Part shown: piece after piece, positions 1 to 5,323 of the stretch
How positions within the stretch are numbered: the first letter of the stretch is position 1
Layout of the letters: the number at the start of each line of letters is the position of its first letter
Assembly (NCBI GenBank): GCA_047611425.1
Contig: JBLFWJ010000142.1
Coordinates: 1 to 8,693, forward strand
Direction: 5' to 3'
DNA length: 8,693 nt
Source of the DNA: JBLFWJ01 sp047611425
Lineage (GTDB): Bacteria > Bacteroidota > Bacteroidia > UBA10329
The notes under the pieces: model-generated
What the model was told of the DNA's origin: nothing
Databases searched by the model: none
The model's input: only the letters and a program-made list of their open reading frames with translations
Made by a program: the position numbers and the translations under genes

Positions 1-167
1 AAATTTATTCGAGCAGTTTCTTCTGTCAAGCCTTCGGCAATTGCTTGAGGGCATTCTCGATTCTAATTCGCGTTTGATAGTTTTAAAAAGAAGGTGGAGT
101 TTGTGAATTCCCCTAATGCCTGGTTGGATATTTTAATCCACCAAATGCAGGTGTCTGATTAATGAGT

Positions 168-857
168 TTAAGCCGAGTAAGTTGGTAGTAAAAATTGAAA
201 AGAGCTGCCTTCATTGGGTTTGCTTTGCAACGTGATGGTTGTGTTGTGTAACTCCATTATCTTCTTGACTATCGCCAATCCCAATCCAATGCCTTGTCTT
301 TTTTGATCGGACTTGGATTGCTCATATCGATCAAAGATGGCCGCCTGGTCTGCCTCTTCGATACCTGGGCCGGAGTCACTTATTGTAACGGAAACGAACT
401 TGTCTGATGGTTCAACCTTAAGCGAAATACTTCCACCTTCGGGCGTGAACTTTAAAGCGTTGTCCAGCAAATTCTGAATCGCACGCTCAACTAAGCTGAT
501 ATCAGCAAAAGCCAGCGGAACTCCCGTTGTGGCCTCCAGTGTCAGGTCGATGCTCTTCTTTTTAGCCATAACCTGATTGCTTGATGTAAGGTCACCCACA
601 AGATCTGTGATCTGAAAGGCTTCTTTTTGAGGTTCGATTTGTTTGGCCTCTAGCTTTGAATATTCGAACAACTGGGTAATCATGGATGCTAGTCGCTCAG
701 AGCTATCCTGTACAATTTCCAAATACTGGTCTTTCTCCAATTCGCTCAAGGAATCTTTCTTGATCTGAAGCGTTTCCACATACCCTTTTAAAATGGCCAG
801 TGGAGTTCTAAGGTCATGCGATACGTTGGCGATCAACTCACGCCTCAATCTATCCAC
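168..857 (-). CDS. Sensor histidine kinase catalytic core, N-terminus missing
   Basis: The 229 residues hold the dimerisation/phosphoacceptor (HisKA) and ATP-binding (HATPase_c) domains of a two-component sensor kinase. The H-box SHDLRTPL carries the phosphorylated His at residue 14. The N-box NLLDNALKF is at 129-137, the G1 box DSGPGI at 161-166, the F-box IFDRY at 174-178 and the G2 box GIGLGLAIVK at 189-198. The catalytic core is therefore intact. Family members usually begin with membrane helices, a sensor domain and a HAMP linker; none is present. Kinase-like sequence can be followed in frame only to about 866 (LKGVD). Beyond that the frame stays open but reads antisense to a different plus-strand gene. 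The nominal start is a GTG at 857, probably not native. No response regulator is visible next to it. I take this as a truncated gene; it could still make a soluble kinase core. Confidence 0.85.
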   Translation of the reverse strand: MDRLRRELIANVSHDLRTPLAILKGYVETLQIKKDSLSELEKDQYLEIVQDSSERLASMITQLFEYSKLEAKQIEPQKEAFQITDLVGDLTSSNQVMAKKKSIDLTLEATTGVPLAFADISLVERAIQNLLDNALKFTPEGGSISLKVEPSDKFVSVTISDSGPGIEEADQAAIFDRYEQSKSDQKRQGIGLGLAIVKKIMELHNTTITLQSKPNEGSSFQFLLPTYSA

Positions 858-873
858 GCCTTTTAGCGGTTCT

Positions 874-1119
874 ATGGCAGGCCCTTCGTTTCCAGGAGAG
901 GATTTCTTGGTGAATGCGCCAAGTGGACTAACGTTCCCTACTGATCTTGCTGGTGGTACGGCAGTAATCTCTATCGAGCCTTACCCAGACAACAGCGCTT
1001 CTCCTTTTACGCTGAAGCCTTTGGTAGGAATGATTTCTACATCAGCAACAGACCACACAGCTTACAGTATGGGCAACAACGCAACGGCAAGTGCCCCAGC
1101 AGGAACAGCAACCAAATAA
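874..1119 (+). pseudogene. C-terminal fragment of a secreted or anti-sigma-like protein
   Basis: About 80 residues are recognisable, running from GPSFPGEDFLVNAP through DLAGGTAVISIEPYPDN to the end. The stretch resembles, from memory, the C-terminal part of Bacteroidota exported proteins related to the anti-sigma-K type domain, in which an 'ISIEP.PDN..P' segment precedes the end; this assignment is tentative. The frame is open upstream to 793, but 793-866 is the antisense of the histidine kinase, so the true N-terminus (signal peptide or membrane helix and most of the domain) is absent. The ATG at 874 is merely the first in-frame start after the junction. The gene ends at TAA 1117-1119 and is followed by two tandem terminator hairpins, which suggests it was once a normal end-of-operon gene. 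Confidence 0.6.
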
Positions 1120-1126
1120 AGAGGTG

Positions 1127-1164
1127 CATCCGAAAATGGGTTAGTTATAAATTTCGGATGTTTT
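1127..1164 (+). terminator. Terminator hairpin 1
   Basis: CATCCGAAA at 1127-1135 pairs perfectly with TTTCGGATG at 1152-1160 around a 16-base loop, followed by TTTT. It starts 8 bases after the stop codon of the truncated plus-strand gene. Confidence 0.65.
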
Positions 1165-1171
1165 GTGAGAG

Positions 1172-1201
1172 AAGCCGGGGCAGAAATGCTCCGGCTTTAT
1201 T
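1172..1201 (+). terminator. Terminator hairpin 2, GAAA tetraloop
   Basis: AGCCGGGGCA (1173-1182) pairs over its whole length, with one G-T pair, with TGCTCCGGCT (1187-1196) around a GAAA tetraloop. A1172-T1197 can extend the stem. TTTATT follows. It lies just downstream of the first hairpin, making a tandem terminator. Confidence 0.75.
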
Positions 1202-1254
1202 GCATCTAGGAGTTGACTCAAGGCCAACTCATTTGTTAAAAAAATCCGAGCTCA

Positions 1255-1944
1255 TCAAAACTTATGATGCACACTCAATTGAGCTTGGCCTTTGCCATAA
1301 CCGTTTAGTGATTGGTGCATATATCCCAGCTGAACTTTCAAATTGTCCAAAATGTGGTAACCAACGGCACCGTAAAGACGGTTTCTATCGAAGATGCTTA
1401 CCTCACGGCCATTGCCAATATTCTTGGATGTATTGACGAACACCTCGTTGTACAGCGCAGCGTAAACCGCCCCTTTTTCCAAGTTCGGTTTATTGAATGG
1501 AACCGTGACGAAAAGGTTGTAGCGCATTCGCATTCTAAAATCTTGTCCTTTTACAAAGCGTTGTTCAAACCGATAACGATGAGTGAGGTAAACCCGCGAC
1601 CCGATTTTGTGTGGCAGCAGTGCCTCTTGATAAATTCGGTGTTCATCCGAAGTTGAGGCATCATCAAGCGTGTATCCTCCAGAGAGGATGTATCCATAAC
1701 CCGCAGTGAATTTTGCCTTCGTGCCTTTAGGAGAATACGTGAGGCCACCTCTTAACAAGAGTTGTTCAAGGTCTCCGCCCAAATTCCAATTTCGGAATTG
1801 CACATCGCCCTGAAAGCCGAATCCAGATTCTTTAATGGTCGTATTCCAGAAGTACATGTACCAAGCTCCCACTTGGTCTCGGCTTTGAGAAAACCCTTGG
1901 AAGCCAATAGAAATGAACAAAAGGATGAAAAGTATTCGAGTCAT
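1255..1944 (-). CDS. DUF2490-family outer-membrane beta-barrel protein
   Basis: This 229-aa protein begins with a clear Sec signal peptide: MTRILF, a hydrophobic core (ILLFISIGFQG), then cleavage near FSQ at residues 18-20. The rest alternates polar and aromatic/hydrophobic residues in beta-strand fashion, for example GAWYMYFWNTTI, FTAGYGYILSGGY, THRYRFEQRF, MRMRYNLFVTV and KVQLGYMHQSL. It ends in HHKF; the terminal Phe is typical of outer-membrane barrels recognised by BamA. Length and pattern match the DUF2490 family of Bacteroidota and Proteobacteria, whose function is unknown. The frame continues 44 codons further upstream to a TTG at 2076, but the ATG at 1944 directly precedes the signal peptide and is the better start. 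It has no same-strand neighbour close enough for an operon. Confidence 0.85.
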   Translation of the reverse strand: MTRILFILLFISIGFQGFSQSRDQVGAWYMYFWNTTIKESGFGFQGDVQFRNWNLGGDLEQLLLRGGLTYSPKGTKAKFTAGYGYILSGGYTLDDASTSDEHRIYQEALLPHKIGSRVYLTHRYRFEQRFVKGQDFRMRMRYNLFVTVPFNKPNLEKGAVYAALYNEVFVNTSKNIGNGREVSIFDRNRLYGAVGYHILDNLKVQLGYMHQSLNGYGKGQAQLSVHHKF

Positions 1945-2346
1945 AGGATGATATTTTTTCAGGGAACAAATAAAATAGATTTCGGTTCGCTGGCAATTGA
2001 ATTGTTTTGCTGGTGCAAATTCTCCTGATTGGAATGATTGACCCGTCCAATCATGCCTGTTATCGTTGTAGTTCAACTTCCAGTTGTTTTATAGAACTTT
2101 CGGCAATGTTTTTCCGCACCATTAAACTTCACGATTCCATCCTTTCTAAATATAGATTGGCTTGGCGTTGTGCTTTTTTCTTTGCCTTCATCTTGCCAAA
2201 AACTTTAATTGTAATTGGTACGTTACATTTAAAATTTATGCTTAAAATAAGCCGTAATTCTCTTACCTTGAGGCACTTGAAACCAATAACGACAAAGTCG
2301 GATATGAAAGCATGTCTCATAGCAACTAGTTGTGTAACATATTGCA
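1945..2346. other. 400-base stretch without a convincing gene; left edge of cassette array
   Basis: This AT-rich stretch should hold the promoter of the minus-strand DUF2490 gene, but no clear TAnnTTTG element is seen. On the minus strand, 2191-2060 reads as two short lysine/glutamate-rich segments in one frame separated by a TGA, possibly a decayed coding remnant. ATTGGTACGTT at 2214-2224 is identical to the bases preceding and including the cassette boundary at 5307-5317. GTTGTGTAAC at 2329-2338 is the first R-like box of the cassette array; before it a weak hairpin (TATGA at 2303-2307 with TCATA at 2317-2321) may be a degenerate attC. Confidence 0.5.
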
Positions 2347-3062
2347 ATGCCAAGCGCGCAGGAACTGAAATCAATTTGGTCGGACTTTTCAAAAGCCGAA
2401 AACGGAGTCTTTGACTTTGACGAGCAGGTGTTTCCTGGAGGGGACAAATACAAGTGTTCGGTTTCCTTCAATTTCACCGGTTTTACCGTGGTTTTTGTCG
2501 CCTTTCGCTCTCGGACAGCGACAATGGGTCCGCTTCACAGAAAAGACGTCACGAAAGTCTTTGTGCCTTTAAATTCAAACTCCAAATTTCAGCTTGACAT
2601 AACCCCAGAAAACTTCGGACATCAACTTCTAAAAATGGTTGGTGTAACGGAATTGGAGTTGGGTAATTCAGAACTCGACCCAAAGTATTTTATTCGCACG
2701 AATGAGAAGGAATTAACTAGAGAAATCCTGACAGATTCCACGGTCGAAAAATTGCTTCTTGACATGTTTCCTTTGCAACTTCGGACAAAAAACAAAAGAG
2801 GTCTGACCGAAACAGAACTTCCTGTGAACACCAAACTTCTCTTATTTGAATCTGACGAAGTTTTAACGGACAGGTCATTTCTGAAAAACCTTCTTGTACT
2901 TTTTAAAGCACTTGGGACAGGTTTGAAGAAAAATACGATTACACAACACCAGCTATCAAAATAGGGGTTCGAAATAGTACGCAAGCTTTGTGCTTTCTAA
3001 GTAGTTTGGCAACGGGCGAAAGGACATTGGCATTAAAGCCCTATTTTTCATAGCTGTAAACG
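2330..3062 (+). mobile_element. Integron-like gene cassette 1 (unknown protein)
   Basis: The proposed cassette runs from the T after G2329 to G3062. Its start box GTTGTGTAA (2329-2337) is the exact reverse complement of TTACACAAC (2939-2947), which opens the attC-like site at its 3' end. It carries one 205-aa gene on the plus strand with only 17 bases before the ATG, the compact layout usual for cassettes. Confidence 0.65.
2347..2964 (+). CDS. Cassette-encoded protein of unknown function, 205 aa
   Basis: I do not recognise the family with certainty. The protein is soluble-looking, without signal peptide or long hydrophobic helix. Residues 34-60 look like two or three beta strands (KYKCSVSFNFTGFTVVFVAF). 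Residues 103-119 read LELGNSELDPKYFIRTN, a pattern (acidic/Gly, then a D-x-x-F segment followed by TN) seen in several uncharacterised bacterial domains that respond to or mimic a larger target; that comparison is from memory and weak. The ATG at 2347 follows the cassette start box closely and has no Shine-Dalgarno. The last nine or so codons (from 2938) lie inside the attC-like site, so the tail TITQHQLSK is specified by recombination-site DNA and may be a runover past an older stop. Confidence 0.7.
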   Translation: MPSAQELKSIWSDFSKAENGVFDFDEQVFPGGDKYKCSVSFNFTGFTVVFVAFRSRTATMGPLHRKDVTKVFVPLNSNSKFQLDITPENFGHQLLKMVGVTELELGNSELDPKYFIRTNEKELTREILTDSTVEKLLLDMFPLQLRTKNKRGLTETELPVNTKLLLFESDEVLTDRSFLKNLLVLFKALGTGLKKNTITQHQLSK

Positions 3063-3071
3063 TTGTGTGTA
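2939..3071 (+). other. attC-like site A (133 bp)
   Basis: The site starts with R''-like TTACACAAC (2939-2947), then arm AGCTATCAAAATAGGG (2951-2966). A long centre follows, then arm CCCTATTTTTCATAGCT (3039-3055) and R'-like GTTGTGTGTA (3062-3071). The arms pair with one mismatch and one unpaired base, the imperfect pairing with extrahelical bases known for attC sites. The site's own outer boxes also pair in part (TACACAAC with GTTGTGTGTA), but each matches its own cassette's other end better. Its centre is closely similar to that of site B. Confidence 0.7.
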
Positions 3072-3086
3072 ATTCAAAAAACGCTC

Positions 3087-3380
3087 GTGGAAAGGTTGAC
3101 AGTAACAATTGACGGAAACTCATTCTTGTCATTCATTGGTTTCTATAAAGAAGCTGAACGAGCGTTGACAAAGGATTTGAAATATCGTACGGGAGGAAAT
3201 CTGGACGCATTTAACGACTTGCTTTCAGGAGGATTTGGCGTTCACGAATATGACGAGCCGATAAAACTTGTTTGGACTTCATTTCAAAAAAGCAGAGAAC
3301 ATCTTGGACAGAAAATGATTGAAACTATCCTTGACATAATTGCTGGTCACGAACACATCGAACTTCTTACAATAGATTAA
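3087..3380 (+). CDS. Barstar-family ribonuclease inhibitor
   Basis: The protein is about 97 aa, close to the 90 aa of barstar, the inhibitor that plugs the active site of the RNase barnase. Reading from GTG 3087, the core is LTVTIDGNSF at 4-13, GGNLDAFNDLL at 36-46, DEPIKLVWTSFQKSR at 56-70 and a last strand HIELLTID at 90-97. Asp40 and Asp44 align with barstar Asp35 and Asp39, which contact the barnase active site, so inhibitor function is plausible. No barnase-like nuclease is encoded nearby: this may be an orphan immunity or antitoxin gene. The start is uncertain. An in-frame TTG at 3063 lies inside the cassette recombination box, GTG 3087 and TTG 3096 are alternatives, and there is no ATG before the domain. 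The neighbouring membrane-protein gene begins 5 bases after the stop and is probably cotranscribed. Confidence 0.82.
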   Translation: MERLTVTIDGNSFLSFIGFYKEAERALTKDLKYRTGGNLDAFNDLLSGGFGVHEYDEPIKLVWTSFQKSREHLGQKMIETILDIIAGHEHIELLTID

Positions 3381-3385
3381 ACTCA

Positions 3386-3721
3386 ATGGAGTTATTCGCA
3401 TTTGCTGGAATGATAATGACTGTGGTTTTCTACCTGGTTTTTCATGTGAACTTCTTTCACTTTACGATAAATCGCATTAGCTTTTCAAGACGAAGAGAAG
3501 CTATTGCTGAAGACAGGCATGACGGTTTCTTCTCATTTTGGAGTTTCGCTGATGTTTTTCGGGTTTTTGAACCAATTGAAACGGGTTTAAAACTATCCGA
3601 CCAAACTCTTCAAGAATATGTGGACACGGATGAAAAGCTTTGGCGTAGAACTAAACGTTTCGGAACTCTAACATTCATTTTCTTCACTGTGACACTAATA
3701 ATCATCTTGAATCTTGAATGA
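3386..3721 (+). CDS. Small membrane protein of unknown function, two helices
   Basis: The protein has 111 residues. A hydrophobic segment at about 5-27 (FAGMIMTVVFYLVFHVNFFHF) and a second at 92-110 (FGTLTFIFFTVTLIIILNL) are likely inner-membrane helices. Between them lies a 60-residue charged segment with RRREAIAEDRHD (35-46) and DTDEKLWRRTKR (80-91); the charges would place it in the cytoplasm by the positive-inside rule. I recognise no family. It begins 5 bases after the barstar-like gene, within the same cassette, so both were probably mobilised as a pair. Its TGA (3719-3721) is 2 bases before the next attC-like site. Confidence 0.75.
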   Translation: MELFAFAGMIMTVVFYLVFHVNFFHFTINRISFSRRREAIAEDRHDGFFSFWSFADVFRVFEPIETGLKLSDQTLQEYVDTDEKLWRRTKRFGTLTFIFFTVTLIIILNLE

Positions 3722-3723
3722 AC

Positions 3724-3858
3724 TACACACAACACCTGCCATAAAATAGGGCGCGAAGACAGGTACGCAGGCTTTGGTAGTTTCTACCAAGTTCGGTTTC
3801 GGGTGAAAAGTCGATGTTAGATAAAGCCCTAATTTTATAGCAGTAAAACGTTAGAGGC
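3724..3858 (+). other. attC-like site B (135 bp)
   Basis: R''-like TACACACAAC (3724-3733) is followed by arm CTGCCATAAAATAGGGC (3736-3752), a centre, arm GCCCTAATTTTATAGCAG (3826-3843) and R'-like GTTAGAGGC (3850-3858). The arms pair with one mismatch and one bulged base. The centre shares blocks with site A, such as TACGCA, GCTTTG, TTTCTA, CGGG, GAAA and TAAAGCCCTA in the same order, so A and B are relatives. R' here does not pair with R'' of this site, only with 8024-8032. Confidence 0.72.
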
Positions 3859-3931
3859 AATTGCGCTCGCGTGAGTTGAAGTAGTGACCCAGAGTAGTCC
3901 AAGCACACAAAACCACGCGCTTAGACTTGCT

Positions 3932-3989
3932 GCGTAGACGTACCACGTAGCTGAATATAGGAGTAGACGTGCTACGTGCCGAATATCCA
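3932..3989. repeat. 28-bp direct repeat cluster, copy 1 (two units)
   Basis: Two adjacent degenerate units each contain GTAGACGT, then a (C/G)(A/T)CGTG-type core and GAATAT. GAATAT recurs at 3953 and 3981, 28 bases apart. The same unit recurs at 7222-7312. There are no unique spacers, so this is a minisatellite, not a CRISPR array. Confidence 0.6.
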
Positions 3990-4091
3990 ATCAACCACCA
4001 GCAGTGATAATCGATGACCATCGTGCGAGCCAATCCCTTTTTTGCCCCCCCCACTTTTGGCATTGACCATAACCTTGACCGGGCAACACCG

Positions 4092-4131
4092 AGCAGATAA
4101 GCCTCGCTGTGCTGCGGCACATCTGCTTTTT
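4092..4131 (+). terminator. Possible terminator hairpin
   Basis: AGCAGAT (4092-4098) pairs with ATCTGCT (4121-4127); inside, GTGC (4109-4112) pairs with GCAC (4117-4120) around TGCG. The run of T at 4127-4131 follows. No gene directly upstream on this strand needs it. The preceding GGGCAACACC resembles the AACACC that opens sites A and B, so a broken attC is the alternative. Confidence 0.35.
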
Positions 4132-4275
4132 CAAAGCCACATTTCATCCTCAGGTACATTTACTGTAACCAACATCTGACTTTTCAACATATGCGCAAAT
4201 GAGTTTTGGTTCATTTCAGAAAAAACCCGTTGTTCATTTCAAAAGCCTCCAAGTAGGCATTAATTCAGGAGCGGA

Positions 4276-5064
4276 ATGGAAGTATACAACGGCCCTCATT
4301 TAACCATAAAACATGAACAAGAGAGTTCGAGGCTGATTATTTCTTGGGAGTCCAGCCCGTCTACAGATGTGGAGTACAGAAAAGAGCTGATGGAACATCG
4401 ACACGTTCTTGAGAAAATAAGACCTTCTCAAGTATTGTGGCTCATAGAGAACCTTAGCCTTCAAGTAAGTGATGGCACGCAAGCATGGGTTGCTGAAAAC
4501 ATTTCAAAACCACTATTTAAAGCTGGATTTACAGCTAAACGACAAGATGGGTTCGATAAAGTCGCATTCGTTGTTGGACGAGATGTATTGGCTCATATTA
4601 AAGTGTTGGACATGTTTGAAGTGACTTCACTTGATAACTTTCAACCAAAGCATTTTGCAACTGAAATAGAAGCTAGAGATTGGTTGAGCGAAGAAGTGGC
4701 CATCAAGGGCGATGAGAGCGAAGATCAGAAGTTAGAGATCACCTACATAGGATTGGATGACCATGGAAGAACGATCATGGAGTTCAAAGAGTCTGCCGCG
4801 GGCATTACCAGCACCTTGAAATTTTTCAAATCAATTATCGAGGAGCATGACTTCATGAAGAATAATATCGATCGATATTCCTCGCTCAGTCCAAGAGAAA
4901 GAGAAACGCTCAAATTCATTGTCAAAGGATGTACGAATGAGCAGATATCTGAGAGAATGAGTGTTTCACCTCATACCATTCGTACCCATAGAAATCGAAT
5001 CTGGAAAAAACTGGACATCAAGCACTTTAAAGACTGCTTAAGGTACCAATGCTTCTTCACCTGA
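4276..5064 (+). CDS. STAS-like N-terminal domain fused to LuxR-type HTH regulator
   Basis: The 262-aa protein is a probable transcription factor. Residues 1-140 resemble, from memory, a Bacteroidota SpoIIAA/STAS-like sensory domain that usually stands alone: LTIKHEQESSRLIISWESSP, WLIENLSLQVSDGTQAWVAENI (55-76), KVAFVVGRDVLAHIKVLDMFE (95-115) and FQPKHFATEIEARDWLSEE (122-140). Residues 151-200 form a linker, likely helical. The LuxR/GerE DNA-binding domain starts at LSPRERETL (204-212) and continues NEQISERMSVSPHTIRTHRNRIWKKL (221-246), with the SPHTIRTHRN recognition helix intact. There is no receiver or autoinducer domain. AGGAG at 4267-4271, 4 bases before the ATG, is an unusually good ribosome site for this phylum and fixes the start. 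The target genes are unknown; the T9SS-protein gene downstream is one candidate. Confidence 0.82.
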   Translation: MEVYNGPHLTIKHEQESSRLIISWESSPSTDVEYRKELMEHRHVLEKIRPSQVLWLIENLSLQVSDGTQAWVAENISKPLFKAGFTAKRQDGFDKVAFVVGRDVLAHIKVLDMFEVTSLDNFQPKHFATEIEARDWLSEEVAIKGDESEDQKLEITYIGLDDHGRTIMEFKESAAGITSTLKFFKSIIEEHDFMKNNIDRYSSLSPRERETLKFIVKGCTNEQISERMSVSPHTIRTHRNRIWKKLDIKHFKDCLRYQCFFT

Positions 5065-5071
5065 ACCTAGG

Positions 5072-5100
5072 CTATCATACGCTCTTTAGCGTATTGTAGG
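5072..5100 (+). terminator. Hairpin after the LuxR-type gene
   Basis: ATACGCT (5077-5083) pairs perfectly with AGCGTAT (5088-5094) around CTTT, 12 bases after the stop codon; outer bases CTA/TAG extend it imperfectly. No T-run follows, so termination activity is uncertain. Confidence 0.4.
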
Positions 5101-5218
5101 ATCTACCACTGCGTCCGATATTCACTCCTTATAATAATTAACGAATGAATCTATCAAAGACCTTGATTCTGACCAAAAGGTAACCGAACGAATAATTAAA
5201 GAAAATTAACGAACACAC

Positions 5219-5323
5219 TACACCCGATAATAGACTATACCCGCGCAAGACCCGCCCGCAGCGGTCTGGAGAAAGATCCACTTTTTCCTAGGTACAGGCC
5301 ATATCGATTGGTACGTTGTATCC
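5219..5323 (+). other. Degenerate attC-like site C
   Basis: The right side is clear: GGTAC at 5311 leads into CGTT and the box GTTGTATCC (5315-5323), whose partner lies at 7137. Bases 5291-5313 pair imperfectly with 5219-5241 (shared cores CGATA and TATACC/GGTACA), which may be the two arms. An R''-like AATTAACGAAC at 5204-5214 is possible but no matching start box was found. Inside lies a hairpin, AGACC(C)GC with GCGGTCT (5249-5267). Confidence 0.4.

Larger units (their letters stand above)
3063..3850 (+). mobile_element. Integron-like gene cassette 2 (barstar homologue and membrane protein)
   Basis: Start box GTTGTGTGTA (3062-3071) is the exact 10-base reverse complement of TACACACAAC (3724-3733) at the head of the next attC-like site. 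The 0.8-kb unit holds two plus-strand genes 5 bases apart, so a two-gene cassette. Confidence 0.7.
3859..4275. other. Gene-free stretch with 28-bp repeats and a possible terminator
   Basis: After attC-like site B there are 417 bases without a credible gene. They hold the first 28-bp repeat cluster (3932-3989), a run of six T, one G and eight C at 4038-4052, and a hairpin followed by T residues (4092-4131). Just before the LuxR-type gene sits a 10-base direct repeat, GTTCATTTCA, at 4209-4218 and 4232-4241, 23 bases apart. A minus-strand open frame (4159-3851) covers it but reads through the repeats and the recombination box and looks non-coding. Confidence 0.55.

Noticed and set aside
1..167. 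Minus-strand open frame running off the left edge and a small hairpin at 121-143
   Set aside because: The frame has no recognisable motif, and the hairpin lacks a T-run on the strand of the histidine kinase.
793..866. Plus-strand frame upstream of the truncated secreted protein
   Set aside because: It is the exact antisense of the histidine kinase H-box region.
1945..2076. Longer DUF2490 protein from TTG 2076
   Set aside because: It would place 44 residues before an excellent signal peptide that begins at ATG 1944.
2007..2414. Plus-strand open frame of 135 codons across the start of the array
   Set aside because: It overlaps the better-supported 2347-2964 gene in another frame, is Cys/Arg-rich and lacks any recognisable domain.
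3063..3086. TTG 3063 as start of the barstar homologue
   Set aside because: The codon lies within the conserved recombination box GTTGTGTGTA; the same artefact occurs with TTG 5316 in the T9SS gene. Not fully excluded for the barstar gene, which has no ATG.
4038..4052. Six T, one G and eight C as a phase-variation tract
   Set aside because: It lies in no supported gene or promoter; a sequencing or slippage curiosity only.
3851..4159. Minus-strand open frame of 102 codons
   Set aside because: It reads through the recombination box, the 28-bp repeats and a run of eight C; the composition (many Arg, Ser, Trp, Cys) is typical of translated non-coding repeats.
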